Shown: positions 7,994 through 17,904, counted from the first letter of the stretch. The stretch: 64,000 nt of DNA from Alteriqipengyuania bathyomarina_B (GCF_038594605.1 NZ_JBCFZM010000003.1:372001-436000), one strand, 5' to 3'. Numbers and translations are program-made. The notes: a model not told the origin generated them from the letters alone.

Positions 7994-9355
7994 TCAGCGC
8001 TCCGCGCCCTCAGGCGAGCCGACCGCAGCATGGAACGAGATGAAGGACGTGGCGAGCGCGGCCTCGCTGTCGATCAGCGACTGGCGGCTCGCGATTAGCT
8101 GGCGCTGCGCATCGAGTACGTCGAACAAAGTCGCCAGCCCTTCGCGGTAGAGCGCATCGGATTGTTCGAGCGCGGCCTCGCTCTGCTCGATCGCTTCGGA
8201 CAGGGCATCGATCCGCTGGCCGTTCGCCTTCAGCGCAATCAGCGCATTTTCCACCTCTCCCAGCGCTTCGAGGAAGGTCAGGCGGTACTCGCCGAAGCGC
8301 GCATCGGCCTCGGCCTGGGCGGCGGCGACTTCCGCCCGACGGCGTCCACCGTCGAACAGCGGCAGGTCGATTGCCGCGCCGATGGTGGCGATGAATTCGT
8401 CGAGGAGACCGCCGATGGAACCGTCGCCCAGCGCAAGGCCCGCAGGGATGGTGAGCGAGGGGCGCAGATCGGCCTGCTCGATCCCGACATCGGCGGCGGC
8501 GCGCAGCAGCGCGGCTTCTGCGGCAAGAATATCCGCGCGTCTGCGCAAAAGGTCGGCGGGCGTACCGGCGGGTGGTCCGCCTGCATAATCGGGGATGGTC
8601 CGGTCGCCCGCGGGCGGGTCGGGCGCGAAAAGTCCGGGCGGCCGGCCGAGCAGGATCGCGAGGCGATTGGTCGCGCCCGCCCGCGCAATCTCAATCAGCC
8701 CCCGCCGCGCGCGGGTCTGCGCAAGATCCGCCGCCGCACGGCGCACATCGAGGTTCGCGGCCAGACCTGCCTCGAAGCGCAAGGTAACGATCCTGAGCGT
8801 GCGCTCCTGCAACTGCGTCGATTGGGCGAGCAGATCGAGCTGAGCGCCGGTGCGGCGGTACTCGATATACTGCGCGGCGATGGCGGCGGCGACGAGGCGG
8901 CGCTGGTCGGCGACGATGTATTCCGCTTGCGCATAGTCGGCGGCGGCGGCGCGGATCTCCGCTGCAAGCCGCCCGGAAATGTCGGGATCGAAGGTGCCCA
9001 GCAGGCCGATACTGGCGGAATCGCTGTCGAAGGTGCCGAGCCCGATCGACCCATCGGCGGCACCATCGACGCGTGGCAAGCGATCTGCCCGCTCCGCGCG
9101 CAGCAGCGCCGCCGCGCCGCGCAGCCGGTCACGCGCGATGGCGATGTCGATATTCGCGGCGAGGCCCTGGTCGACCAGTTCCTCCAGAACCGGGTCGTTG
9201 AAGCCTTCCCACCAGTCTTCCGCCACGCCGCTTTCGGGCAGGTCTCCGGCGTAGGCTTTGGGTGCGAGGACCGGGCGCTCTGCCGGATAAGGATCGATCG
9301 ACGCGCAGGCCGAGAGCGCGAGGGCCGCGCAGGACAAGGCAGCAATCCGGATCAT
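7994..9355 (-). CDS. Outer-membrane efflux lipoprotein of RND system (TolC/NodT family)
   Basis: A 453-residue outer-membrane channel of the OprM/NodT type. The signal MIRIAALSCAALALSAC carries lipobox LSAC. DWWEGFNDPVLEELVDQGLAANIDIAIARDRL is the usual N-terminal OEP start. Two long helical OEP repeats follow, with PADLLRRRADILAAEAALLRAAADVG before the second. It forms the exit duct for substrates handed over by the pump encoded immediately upstream. The pump gene overlaps it by four bases, so pump, adaptor and channel form one operon. Confidence 0.93.
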   Translation of the reverse strand: MIRIAALSCAALALSACASIDPYPAERPVLAPKAYAGDLPESGVAEDWWEGFNDPVLEELVDQGLAANIDIAIARDRLRGAAALLRAERADRLPRVDGAADGSIGLGTFDSDSASIGLLGTFDPDISGRLAAEIRAAAADYAQAEYIVADQRRLVAAAIAAQYIEYRRTGAQLDLLAQSTQLQERTLRIVTLRFEAGLAANLDVRRAAADLAQTRARRGLIEIARAGATNRLAILLGRPPGLFAPDPPAGDRTIPDYAGGPPAGTPADLLRRRADILAAEAALLRAAADVGIEQADLRPSLTIPAGLALGDGSIGGLLDEFIATIGAAIDLPLFDGGRRRAEVAAAQAEADARFGEYRLTFLEALGEVENALIALKANGQRIDALSEAIEQSEAALEQSDALYREGLATLFDVLDAQRQLIASRQSLIDSEAALATSFISFHAAVGSPEGAER

Positions 9356-12300
9356 GCTGGTGCCACGGTCATGTCTTCGTCGAGCGAGTCGATTTCCTCG
9401 CGCAGCTTGGCGAGGTCGACGCTGCGCGGCTGCCCTAGCCGCGCGATGACGAGGTAGAGCACGGGCGTCAGGAACAGCGTGAACAGGCTGGCGATGCCCA
9501 ACCCGCCGAAGATGACCCAGCCGATCGACTGGCGTGCCTCGGCCCCTGCGCCGCTCGCGAGGATCAGCGGGGTCGCGCCGATCACGGTGGAGACCAGCGT
9601 CATGACGATCGGGCGCAAACGGATCGCGGCTGCCTCTTCCACTGCTTCGCGCACGCTGCGTCCCTGGTGGCGCAACTGGTCCGCGAATTCGACGATCAGC
9701 ACGCCGTTCTTGGCCATCAGACCGATCAGCATAACGAGGCCGATCTGCGAATAGATGTTGAGCGACACGCCCGAGAGGAACAGTGCGAAGACCGCTGCAG
9801 CGAGCGCAAAGGGTACGGTCAAGAGTACCACAAGCGCACTGGTGAGGCTCTCAAACTGGGCTACCAGCACCAAGAAGACGATCGCCAGCGCAAAGCCATA
9901 GGTCAGCAGCAGGGCGTTGGAGCTTTCTTCCAGGCTTTCCGCATCGCCCTGCAGCAGCATGTCGATATCCTCCGCTACCGTCTCTTCGGCCAGCCGCTCG
10001 ATCTCGTCCACCGCATCGCGCAGCGGCGTGCCGGCGGCAATGTCCATGTCGACCTCGATCGCGCGGCGCTGCTCGGTCCGGTCGAGTTCGGCGGCGATGC
10101 CCTGTTCGACGATCTGGGTCACGGCGGAGAGCGGGACCAGCGTCTGCCCGCTGCCGCTCGCCGTGCCGCTCGATCCGCGCACATAGAGGTTGCGCAGGTC
10201 GTTCGGGTTGGTGACGCTCACGGCCTGCGCGGTCAGGAAGATCGGGACCGACTGATCGCCGACATTGAGATCGACCAGTTCCTCCCCGCCGACCATCGCG
10301 CGCAGCGTTTGCGAAAGATCGTCGAGGTTCACGCCGAGGTCGGAGGCACGCTGCCGATCGATCCGGATCGACAGCTGCGGCTGGGTCGGCTGGTAGGAGA
10401 TGTCGGCGTTGGAAAGGATGTCCGACTGCGTGTCGATCGCGGCGGCGAGGGCATCTGCGCTTTCGTAGATGCGGTCGTATTCGGGGCCGGTCAGCGCGAC
10501 TTCCAAACCCTCACCGCCGCCGCCGAAACTGAGCGTGCCGCGCCCGCGTGCACTGGTGCGCGATCCGGGGATTTCGGCCAGCGGTCCGTTCAATTCCTGC
10601 ACGATCTGCGTCTGGCTGCGATCGCGCTCGCTCCAGTCGGCGAGTTCGGCGGTGACGCGCACGCGGTTCGGGTCGTAGCGGCCGACGATGGAGAAGGTGC
10701 TGCGGATTTCGCCGCTGTCGAGGTAAGGTTGCAGGACCTGTTCGACCTCGTCCAGCTCGCGGTCCATGAAGGCGAGCCCGACCCCGTCCGGCCCGGTCGC
10801 GTCGACGGTGATGACCCCGCGATCCTCATCAGGCACCAGTTCGTTGTCGAGCTGCGTATAGAGCAGACCCGCCAGCCCTGCGATCAGCACGGATCCTGCG
10901 ATCATCGCCTTGGGCGCACCGAGCGCACGATGCAGCGCCCGCTCGTACCGTTCGGTCGCCGCGCTGCCGAAGCGGGGGAGGCGGCCCTTGCCTTGCGTAT
11001 CGCTGGTCAGATCGAATCTCGCAGCGAGCGCGGGCACCAGCGACAGCGCGACGAAGCTCGACAGGATTACCGCGACCGCCAGCACGAAGCCGAATTCGCG
11101 GAACAGGCGCCCGGTTTCGGACGGCAGGAAGCTGATCGGCACGAAGACCGACACCAGCACCGCCGTCGTCGCGACCACCGCGAAAAACACCTGCCGCGTG
11201 CCGACCACCGCCGCCGCACGCTTGCCCAGCCCCTTGTTCTGCAGGCGCTGGGCATTCTCCAGCACCACGATCGCATCGTCGACGATCAGCCCGGTGGCGA
11301 GGACCAGCGCGAGCAGTGTCAGCAGGTTGATCGAAAAGCCCATGATCCAGATGCCCGCGATCACGCCCACCAGCGCCACGGGGATGGTCGCGCTGGGGAT
11401 CATCGTGGGGCGCCACGCGCGGAAAAAGAGCAGCATGGTGGCAACCACGACGAGGATGGTGAAACCGAGAGTGATGAGCACCTCGCGCACCGAAATGCGG
11501 ATGAATTCGGCGTCGTCGGACACGATCTGCAGCTCGACATCGTCGAACCGGCGGTTGACCCGCTCGACCGCCTGCCGGATCGAGTTCGAAATCTCGATCG
11601 TGTTCGAACTGGCCTGCCGCACCACGCCGAGGCCGATGATAGGCTGCCCGTCGAGCCGCACGAAATTGCTCGCATTGGCGGGGGCGAAATCGGCTTGCGC
11701 GACATCGCCGACGCGCACATTCCCTCTGATGACGACGCTCTCGATCAGCGCGGGCTCGGTCGCGCTGGCATCGGCGCGGACCACAAGGCTCTGCGCGTCC
11801 GAGCGGAACGAGCCGACCGGCACATCAAAGGGCGCGCTTTCCAGCGCGTCGGCGACATCGGTCAGCGTGAGGCCGAAGCGGTTGAGGCGCAGCGGATCGA
11901 CCGCGACGCGCATCTGGCGCTGGCGAGCGCCGAACGGGTCGATACTGGCGACCCCTTCTGCTGTCAGCAGTTCGGGGATGATGTCGTTGTCGACCAACCG
12001 GGTCAGTTCGGACTGGTCGTAGGCATCGCTCAGCACCGCCAGCGTCATGATTGGCTGCGCATCCTGATCCGCCTTAACCACGATCACCTGCTCGACCCGC
12101 TCGGGCAGGTCGCGCTGCGTGCGGCTGACCGCTTCGCGCACATCGGTCGCGGCGGTATCGAGGTCGACGCCGGGATTGAACTCGACCCGGATGCGGCTGT
12201 TGTTTTCCTCGCTGGAGGAACTGATCTGGCGCACGCCCGAAACGCGCGCGACCGCATCTTCGAGGATGCTGGTGACCTCCGCGTCCATAGTCTCGGGCGC

Positions 12301-12474
12301 GGCGCCGGGCAGGCTGGCGGTGACCGACACGATCGGGCGGTCCACGTTGGGCAGCTCGCGGACTTCCACACCCAGCAGCGCCGCGATGCCTGCGATCACG
12401 ATCAGCAGGTTGAGCACGCCGATCAGCAGCGGGCGCTTGACCGCCAGCATGGGCAGGTCGGTTCTAGTCTCCAC
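9352..12474 (-). CDS. RND multidrug efflux pump, inner-membrane permease (HAE-1 type)
   Basis: About 1,040 residues, normal for AcrB-like proton/drug antiporters. TM1 begins at LLIGVLNLLIVIAGIAALLG, a large periplasmic domain follows (GVEVRELPNVDRPIVSV onward), and the proton-relay segment LLTLLALVLATGLIVDDAIVVLEN is present, repeated in the second half as LVMLIGLMAKNGVLIVEFAD. The start is uncertain. I use GTG at 12474 because it keeps the short helix LPMLAVKRP before TM1; ATG at 12450 is the alternative and has no obvious Shine-Dalgarno. With the GTG start the gene overlaps the adaptor gene by 11 bases. Substrates are not predictable. Confidence 0.95.
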   Translation of the reverse strand: METRTDLPMLAVKRPLLIGVLNLLIVIAGIAALLGVEVRELPNVDRPIVSVTASLPGAAPETMDAEVTSILEDAVARVSGVRQISSSSEENNSRIRVEFNPGVDLDTAATDVREAVSRTQRDLPERVEQVIVVKADQDAQPIMTLAVLSDAYDQSELTRLVDNDIIPELLTAEGVASIDPFGARQRQMRVAVDPLRLNRFGLTLTDVADALESAPFDVPVGSFRSDAQSLVVRADASATEPALIESVVIRGNVRVGDVAQADFAPANASNFVRLDGQPIIGLGVVRQASSNTIEISNSIRQAVERVNRRFDDVELQIVSDDAEFIRISVREVLITLGFTILVVVATMLLFFRAWRPTMIPSATIPVALVGVIAGIWIMGFSINLLTLLALVLATGLIVDDAIVVLENAQRLQNKGLGKRAAAVVGTRQVFFAVVATTAVLVSVFVPISFLPSETGRLFREFGFVLAVAVILSSFVALSLVPALAARFDLTSDTQGKGRLPRFGSAATERYERALHRALGAPKAMIAGSVLIAGLAGLLYTQLDNELVPDEDRGVITVDATGPDGVGLAFMDRELDEVEQVLQPYLDSGEIRSTFSIVGRYDPNRVRVTAELADWSERDRSQTQIVQELNGPLAEIPGSRTSARGRGTLSFGGGGEGLEVALTGPEYDRIYESADALAAAIDTQSDILSNADISYQPTQPQLSIRIDRQRASDLGVNLDDLSQTLRAMVGGEELVDLNVGDQSVPIFLTAQAVSVTNPNDLRNLYVRGSSGTASGSGQTLVPLSAVTQIVEQGIAAELDRTEQRRAIEVDMDIAAGTPLRDAVDEIERLAEETVAEDIDMLLQGDAESLEESSNALLLTYGFALAIVFLVLVAQFESLTSALVVLLTVPFALAAAVFALFLSGVSLNIYSQIGLVMLIGLMAKNGVLIVEFADQLRHQGRSVREAVEEAAAIRLRPIVMTLVSTVIGATPLILASGAGAEARQSIGWVIFGGLGIASLFTLFLTPVLYLVIARLGQPRSVDLAKLREEIDSLDEDMTVAPA

Positions 12475-13600
12475 CGGCGCGGTTTTCGCTGGAGGAGTCG
12501 TCGCCGGTTGCCTGCCCACCGGCCCCGCTGCCTTGCGCACCCTCGACCCGAACGTCGCGTTCGGGCTGGCGCGTCTGGCGGACGAGGCGGATATCCTGCC
12601 CGTCGCGCACTTTCTGCACACCCTCCACGATCACCCGGTCCTGGCGGGAGATATCGCCGTCGACGAACACGCGCCCCTCGCGGCGCGAGGTGATGGTGAC
12701 GGGCACGCGGACCGCCTTGCCATTGCGGACCACGAACAGGTGGGCGCCTTCGCCGCCCCACACGATCGCCTCCTCGGGTATCGCAGCGCGGGTGGTGCCG
12801 TTGCGGGTGAAATTGACCCGGAAGCTCATCCCCGGGCGCAGCCTGTCGTCGCGGTTGGGGATCGCGGTACGCACGATGAAGTCGCGGCTATCCTGCGAGA
12901 TGCGATTGTCGGTCGCGATCACTTCAGCCTCGATGGCGCGGCCCGGTTCGGAGAAGGGCACGACCTCGACCGTGTCGCCGCGGCTGAGGTTGGCGAAGAC
13001 CTCTTCGGGTGCGGGGAAATCGACATAGAGCGTGCCGCGCTGGTCGATCTGGGTAATCGGCGTGGAATCGTTGACCCGGTCGCCCGCGTCGATCTCGGTC
13101 AGGCCGACATGGCCGGAGAAAGGCGCCCGCACCGTGCGGTCCGCCAAGGCCGTCTGCGCCTGCCGCAATTCGACCCGCGCCGCGGCGAGCGCGTTCTCTC
13201 CCGCCTCGATCTGGCTGTCGGAAATCGCGCCCGTCCCTTCGATCCGGCGATAGCGGCCGAGGAGCTGGCTCGCCTCCTGCACCGCGACGCGCGCGGCTTC
13301 GACATCCAGCCGCTCGGCCCGGCTGTCGAGCTCCAGCAAAGGCGCGCCCGAGCGCACGTAATCGCCGGCGGAAAAGAGTACGCGGGTGACCCGCCCCGCA
13401 GTCTCCGGATAAAGCTCCGCCGAAGTCGCCGCGCGGGCGGTGCCGATTGCTTCCACCTGCGAAACTTCGGGCAGGAAGCGTACGTCCTGCGCGACCACCG
13501 GGACGGCTTCGTCCTCGCGCGCTTTCTCTCCGGAGGAGCACGCGGCGATCAGGATGGCAAACGAGCCGATTGCCAAATTTTTGAGCTGAAACCGGTTCAT
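12464..13600 (-). CDS. RND efflux periplasmic adaptor (membrane fusion protein)
   Basis: A 378-residue adaptor with lipoprotein signal MNRFQLKNLAIGSFAILIAAC. VEAIGTARAATSAELYPETAGRV starts the barrel-sandwich domain, the helical hairpin lies near residues 90-160, and TVRAPFSGHVGLTEIDAGDRV closes the lipoyl half. The beta-barrel and C-terminal membrane-proximal domains follow. The C-terminus is Ser/Gly/Gln-rich. It bridges the pump and the outer-membrane channel. First gene of the three-gene operon; start at 13600 chosen for the signal peptide. No local regulator gene is adjacent. Confidence 0.93.
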   Translation of the reverse strand: MNRFQLKNLAIGSFAILIAACSSGEKAREDEAVPVVAQDVRFLPEVSQVEAIGTARAATSAELYPETAGRVTRVLFSAGDYVRSGAPLLELDSRAERLDVEAARVAVQEASQLLGRYRRIEGTGAISDSQIEAGENALAAARVELRQAQTALADRTVRAPFSGHVGLTEIDAGDRVNDSTPITQIDQRGTLYVDFPAPEEVFANLSRGDTVEVVPFSEPGRAIEAEVIATDNRISQDSRDFIVRTAIPNRDDRLRPGMSFRVNFTRNGTTRAAIPEEAIVWGGEGAHLFVVRNGKAVRVPVTITSRREGRVFVDGDISRQDRVIVEGVQKVRDGQDIRLVRQTRQPERDVRVEGAQGSGAGGQATGDDSSSENRAGGD

Positions 13601-13869
13601 CGCTTCTCTGTCTAGGGGCGTAGGCGCACCATTGAAAGCGTCTCGCCCCCCGACCCATGCGATGCAACACCGGCTATGGTCCGGGGGTGGGCCGCCGGAT
13701 CGCGGGCACCGATGATACAATGCCGTCATCGATGTCGGTGAAGAGATCTGCCCGCAGCTGGTACGTTAGCGATCCGAGACAGGCATGACGGATCAAAACT
13801 CTGGCACTCCGCGTCAAGGCCCTACCGCGCAGGTCCGCTAGGTTCCTCTCGCCACCAACAAAGGAAGCG

Positions 13870-14061
13870 ATGATGAATTTCAGGAATTTTGATCTGCTCG
13901 ACAAGCTGTTCGGTTCGCTCCTGGCCGCGATGTTCGTGCTGGGCACTCTTTCGATCGCGACCGAGGTTCGCGCCTCGCGCGAGGCCGGCCTCGGGCTCGT
14001 TGGCCCGGACCTTGCGGTTTCCGCGCTCGCAACTGCCGCGCCGGAGAACGCACCCGCCTGA
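13870..14061 (+). CDS. Small single-span membrane protein
   Basis: A 63-residue hypothetical protein with an AAAGGAAG ribosome site directly upstream. One hydrophobic segment, LFGSLLAAMFVLGTLSIATEV (about residues 13-34), is followed by an Ala-rich tail. Tandem ATG codons occur at 13870 and 13873. The roughly 270 bases before it, back to the adaptor gene, hold no gene I can support. Its neighbours give no functional clue. Confidence 0.55.
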   Translation: MMNFRNFDLLDKLFGSLLAAMFVLGTLSIATEVRASREAGLGLVGPDLAVSALATAAPENAPA

Positions 14062-14180
14062 GCGCGGCGCGAGCCTGTCGCAATGGTTTTGGCGCGACCG
14101 GCTCAAAAGCTGTCGCACAGGAGCAAGAGCCGGGCCTGCGGGTGCCCTACTTGCTTCTGACCCGACACAAGGAGCAAGGC

Positions 14181-15026
14181 ATGGACACGCAAACGACGTT
14201 CAACAAACCGAACCTGGTGCTCGGCGGGACCGGCAAAACCGGCCGCCGCATCGTGGAGCGGCTGCGCAGTCGCGGGCTACCGGTACGCGTCGGATCGCGC
14301 GCGGGTACGCCGCCCTTCGACTGGGCGCGCGAAGCCACCTGGGACGATGCACTGCAAGGCGTGTCGAGCATCTACATCTCTTACGCACCCGACCTGGCGA
14401 TACCCGGCGCCAAGGACGCGATCGCCGCGCTTGTCTGGCGCGCGAAACTGCACGACGTAAAGCGGGTGGTGCTGCTGTCGGGCCGGGGCGAGGACGAGGC
14501 GCGGGCTTGCGAGGCTATCGTGCAAAACAGCGGCCTCGAATGGACCATCGTGCGCGCCAGCTGGTTCGCGCAGAACTTCTCCGAAGGCGCGTTCGCGGAC
14601 ATGGTGCCAAGCGGTATCATCGCGCTGCCGGGCGGCGATACGCCCGAACCTTATGTCGATCTCGAAGATGTGGCCGACGTCGCGCTCGCTGCCCTGACCG
14701 AGCAAGGGCATGACGGCGAAGTCTACGAGGTCACCGGCCCGCGCCTGATGACGCTGCGCGAGGTTGCCAGCGATCTTGCGCACGCGACCGGGCATCCGGT
14801 CCGCTATGTCGACGTGCCCCACGACGAATTCATCGGCCAGCTCGCGGATTCGGGCGCGCCCGAAGCGATCGTGTGGCTGCTCGACTACCTGTTCTCGACC
14901 GTGCTCGACGGGCGCAATGCGAGCCTCGCCGACGGGGTGCAGCGCGCGCTTGGCCGCCCGCCGCGCGATTTCGCGCACTATGCGCGAGAGGCAGCACGCG
15001 CCGGAGCATGGGAGCTCGCGGCATGA
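14181..15026 (+). CDS. NmrA-like NAD(P)-binding atypical short-chain dehydrogenase
   Basis: A 281-residue Rossmann-fold protein. NLVLGGTGKTGRRIVERL is the glycine-rich nucleotide motif (GGTGKTG) near the N-terminus. RVVLLSGRGEDEARACEAIVQNSGLEWTIVRASWFAQNFSEG is typical of NmrA/TMR-like redox-sensing or NAD(P)-binding family members, which often lack the YxxxK catalytic pair. The start at 14181 follows AAGGAGCAAGGC. The stop overlaps the next start as ATGA, so it heads a translationally coupled operon of three genes (14181-16803). Confidence 0.85.
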   Translation: MDTQTTFNKPNLVLGGTGKTGRRIVERLRSRGLPVRVGSRAGTPPFDWAREATWDDALQGVSSIYISYAPDLAIPGAKDAIAALVWRAKLHDVKRVVLLSGRGEDEARACEAIVQNSGLEWTIVRASWFAQNFSEGAFADMVPSGIIALPGGDTPEPYVDLEDVADVALAALTEQGHDGEVYEVTGPRLMTLREVASDLAHATGHPVRYVDVPHDEFIGQLADSGAPEAIVWLLDYLFSTVLDGRNASLADGVQRALGRPPRDFAHYAREAARAGAWELAA

Positions 15027-15532
15027 GCTATCACTGGAGCCTTTATCCGTGCGTCGTCCTCGCGCTGTGGGCGATGCTCACCGGCGGCGTGTTCAAGGCA
15101 TTCTCCGAATTCGTCATGCGCGGCCTTGCGCAGGCCGGGCCAGCCGCAGGCATAGCCGCGATGCAGGGGATCAACCGCACGGTGCTGCGGACCGAATTCG
15201 TGTTCGCGATCCTTGCACTCGGCGCGGTTACGCCGGGCTTTGCGCTCTATGCGTACTTCACGCTCGACGGCACCGCCGCCGTGCTGATCGTCGCGGCGGC
15301 GGCAGTCTATCTGCCGAGCACGTTTTTCATGACGATGCTGGGTAATGTGCCGATGAACAACCGTCTCGACCGGGTCGACGCTGCGAGTGCCGAGGGCGCA
15401 GACTATTGGGCGCATTACGTGCGTCGCTGGACCGCTCTCAACCATTTCCGCACGCTTGGTTGCATCGTGACCGGCACGCTCTACGCACTCGCCGCGCTCG
15501 AACTCGGCGCGGGCACGGGAAGGCTCAAATGA
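15023..15532 (+). CDS. DUF1772-type (anthrone oxygenase-like) membrane protein
   Basis: A 169-residue integral membrane protein with four hydrophobic segments: a first segment from about residue 7 (LYPCVVLALWAMLTGGVFKAF), then FVFAILALGAVTPGF, TAAVLIVAAAAVYLP, and a C-terminal span. The motif GNVPMNNRLD together with the spaced W...RW..LNHFRT is what I recognise from the DUF1772/anthrone-oxygenase family. It lies between an NmrA-like dehydrogenase and a serine hydrolase, with ATGA overlaps on both sides. Exact reaction unknown. Confidence 0.8.
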   Translation: MSYHWSLYPCVVLALWAMLTGGVFKAFSEFVMRGLAQAGPAAGIAAMQGINRTVLRTEFVFAILALGAVTPGFALYAYFTLDGTAAVLIVAAAAVYLPSTFFMTMLGNVPMNNRLDRVDAASAEGADYWAHYVRRWTALNHFRTLGCIVTGTLYALAALELGAGTGRLK

Positions 15533-16803
15533 AACGTTATGGGCTTCTGATCCTGGGCGCGCTCGCGGTCTGTGTGGCGTGGGCGGCGCTCGTCTTCGTG
15601 ACCTTCAGCGAGGGGTGGCTGCGCAGTCCGCTAATCGAAGGCGATGAGCCGCAGGCTTTCGTCGCTGCGGCGAAGGCCAGAGCGATGGCGGATAATCGCG
15701 GCAATCTGGCCTTCGTGATGCTCGAAGATGGGCAACAGGTCGCCAGCTTCGCGATGTCGAAGGGCGATCCGGTCGACGGCGATGCGCTGTTCCAGGTCGC
15801 ATCGCTCGGCAAGTGGCTGACCGCATGGGGCGTGATGGCGCTGGTGGAGGAAGGCCGGATCGATCTCGACGCGCCGGTCTCCACCTACCTGTCGCGCTGG
15901 CAATTGCCCGACAGCGAATTCGGCGCCGACGGCGTCACTGTCCGCCGCCTGCTCAGCCACACGGCGGGGCTCGACGATGGCCTCGGCTATGATGGCTTCG
16001 CCGCGAAGGAGAATCGCCAGACGCTGGAAGACTCGCTGACCCGCGCGCGCGACGCTTCGCCGGGCAAGACGGGCCTCGTGCGGCTGGGAAGCAAGCCCGG
16101 TTCGCAGTGGCAGTATTCGGGCGGCGGCTACACGCTACTCCAGCTGGTGATCGAGGAGGTCACCGGGAAATCATTCGCGCAATACATGGAGCGCACAGTG
16201 TTCGACCCGCTCGGCATGGAGCGCACAACCTTCGATCACGAGCGTGCGCTCGAGCTGGGCCTCGCGCAAAACTTCCGGCCCGACGGGACGACCGAGCCCT
16301 TCCGCTGGTACACCGCGCTCGCGGCCACCTCGCTGTTCACGACGGCGGACGATCTCGCGCGGTTTCTCGCCGCGCAGGGGCCGGGTGGCCAGCAGCCCGT
16401 GCTGTCGCCCGATACGCAGCGCCTCATGGCCACGCCGCACGCCTCGCAGCTCGGCGCCGATGTGTGGGGCCTCGGCGCGATGCTTTATGCGCCCGACAAT
16501 CGGGGCGGGTTCATCATCGGCCACGACGGACAGAACGGTCCGGCGATCAATACCGCCGCGCGGATCGAACCGGCGACGGGTGATGGCATCGTGATCCTGT
16601 CGACCGGGCACGGTTCGCTCGCGACCGAGCTGGCCGGGGAATGGGTCTTCTGGAAAACCGGCAATGTCGACAATCTGGATTTCGCCGCCGGAATACCGAC
16701 CATGCTGACCTGGCTGGCGATCGGCCTCGGCGTCATCGTGCTGCTGGCGATCTTCATCGGCCTTCGCATGCGCCGGCGTGCTCTGCAGGGCGGGGGAGAC
16801 TGA
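15529..16803 (+). CDS. Serine hydrolase of the beta-lactamase/class C penicillin-binding family
   Basis: A 424-residue membrane-anchored hydrolase. An N-terminal span (LLILGALAVCVAWAALVFV) is followed by the serine hydrolase domain: SxxK motif SLGK in FQVASLGKWLTAWGVM, the Tyr motif YSGGGYTLLQLVIEE, and HDGQNG as the C-terminal triad-like segment. A second hydrophobic segment (LTWLAIGLGVIVLLAIFIGL) ends the protein, so the catalytic domain should face the periplasm between two anchors. Members include esterases, DD-peptidases and beta-lactamase-like proteins; the sequence does not choose among them. Last gene of the three-gene operon. Confidence 0.85.
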   Translation: MKRYGLLILGALAVCVAWAALVFVTFSEGWLRSPLIEGDEPQAFVAAAKARAMADNRGNLAFVMLEDGQQVASFAMSKGDPVDGDALFQVASLGKWLTAWGVMALVEEGRIDLDAPVSTYLSRWQLPDSEFGADGVTVRRLLSHTAGLDDGLGYDGFAAKENRQTLEDSLTRARDASPGKTGLVRLGSKPGSQWQYSGGGYTLLQLVIEEVTGKSFAQYMERTVFDPLGMERTTFDHERALELGLAQNFRPDGTTEPFRWYTALAATSLFTTADDLARFLAAQGPGGQQPVLSPDTQRLMATPHASQLGADVWGLGAMLYAPDNRGGFIIGHDGQNGPAINTAARIEPATGDGIVILSTGHGSLATELAGEWVFWKTGNVDNLDFAAGIPTMLTWLAIGLGVIVLLAIFIGLRMRRRALQGGGD

Positions 16804-16806
16804 CGC

Positions 16807-17904
16807 TCAGGCCCGCAGCCGCTCGCCCGCCCGCGCCGAATGCCCGAGCACGCCGGTCGGCATGCGGGGCGAGGTTTCGCGGAACTTGCGCGGGGTGGTT
16901 CCCGACCAGCGCCTGAAGGCCCGGGTAAAGGAACTCTGTTCCGCAAAGCCCGTCAGGAAGGCGACTTCGACGAGCGATTGCCGCCCCTCCGCCACCAGCC
17001 GCAGCGCAACCTCGCGCCGCGCCTCGTCGACCAGAGACTGGTAGCTGTGGCCCATCCCGGACAGGCGCCGCTGCAAGGTGCGGCTACCAATGCCGAGGTG
17101 GCGGGCGACATCCTCCAGCTTGGGCACGCCCTCGCTCAGCGTGTTGGCGACATGGACCAGTACCTCGCGGTCGAGATGGTCTTCCTCGGTCGCGGCGATG
17201 CTCTCTTCGAGGTGGCCGCGCAGGAATTCCCAGATGTGCTTGTCGCCGACGCGATTGGGGCGGTCGAGGTCATCCCCGCGCAGCACGATCGCATCGACTT
17301 CGGCGCCGAAAGTCACCGGACAGCGGAAATGCGCTTCGAGCGGGCCGACCGAGCCGACCGGATCGTGCATGAACTGCACGCGTGCGGGCGTCAGATCATC
17401 CCCATTGGCATCGCGCCACAACGTCAGGAAAGTGCCGAGCCCCGCCTCGTGCGAGAGGCGTGCGCCGTCGCTCTGCGCCACGCGCGAATTGGTCCACCAG
17501 CACTCCGATCCGAAGGCGGATAGCGCGAACACCGAGTAGCTGTTGAACAGCCGGGTATAGCGGTCGAGCCGGGTCAGCGCGCCGCGCAGGTCGGGGGCGG
17601 AGCGCGTGGTCAGCCCCAGCGTGCCGAAATCCTCGCACCGCATGGATGCCGACGTGCGCATGTGGATGCTGATATCGGGCCGCTCTTCCTCCGCCAGCGC
17701 CTCGAACAGCGCGTGGTGCTGCGACACGTCGACCGTGGCGGCCGGATCGGCCAGAACATCGCGCGTGAGACCCACCCGCGCCAGCGCGCGCTCCGCCACC
17801 TGCGGGTCGGCCTGCGCCAGCGCCTTGGCCGAGAATAACGACGATACCTGCACCAGTGCCCCCGGATACCCTGCAACGACCCGCAAAGCGCCCCGCCTTC
17901 CCAT
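16807..17904 (-). CDS. AraC-family transcriptional regulator with N-terminal arabinose-binding-like domain
   Basis: A 365-residue regulator. The N-terminal two thirds resembles the OruR/ArgR-like AraC subgroup (Arabinose_bd type), with FGTLGLTTRSAPDLRGALTRL and CRCPVTFGAEVDAIVL-like positions. The C-terminal HTH is clear: KLEDVARHLGIGSRTLQRRLSG then SLVEVAFLTGFAEQSSFTRAFRRWSGTTPRKFR. ATG at 17904 is chosen; GTG at 17928 is possible. It is divergent from the isochorismatase-like/YHS/NTF2 genes and convergent with the serine hydrolase operon, so the divergent unit is the more likely target. Confidence 0.9.
   Translation of the reverse strand: MGRRGALRVVAGYPGALVQVSSLFSAKALAQADPQVAERALARVGLTRDVLADPAATVDVSQHHALFEALAEEERPDISIHMRTSASMRCEDFGTLGLTTRSAPDLRGALTRLDRYTRLFNSYSVFALSAFGSECWWTNSRVAQSDGARLSHEAGLGTFLTLWRDANGDDLTPARVQFMHDPVGSVGPLEAHFRCPVTFGAEVDAIVLRGDDLDRPNRVGDKHIWEFLRGHLEESIAATEEDHLDREVLVHVANTLSEGVPKLEDVARHLGIGSRTLQRRLSGMGHSYQSLVDEARREVALRLVAEGRQSLVEVAFLTGFAEQSSFTRAFRRWSGTTPRKFRETSPRMPTGVLGHSARAGERLRA

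Noticed and set aside
9667..12693. 1,008-codon plus-strand open frame opposite the RND pump
   Set aside because: It is antisense to a clearly recognised pump, is His/Asp/Arg-rich with no domain, and is the usual shadow frame of GC-rich coding DNA.
13674..13946. Minus-strand frame in the gap after the efflux adaptor gene
   Set aside because: Overlaps the better-supported small plus-strand gene and lacks a start signal or recognisable sequence.
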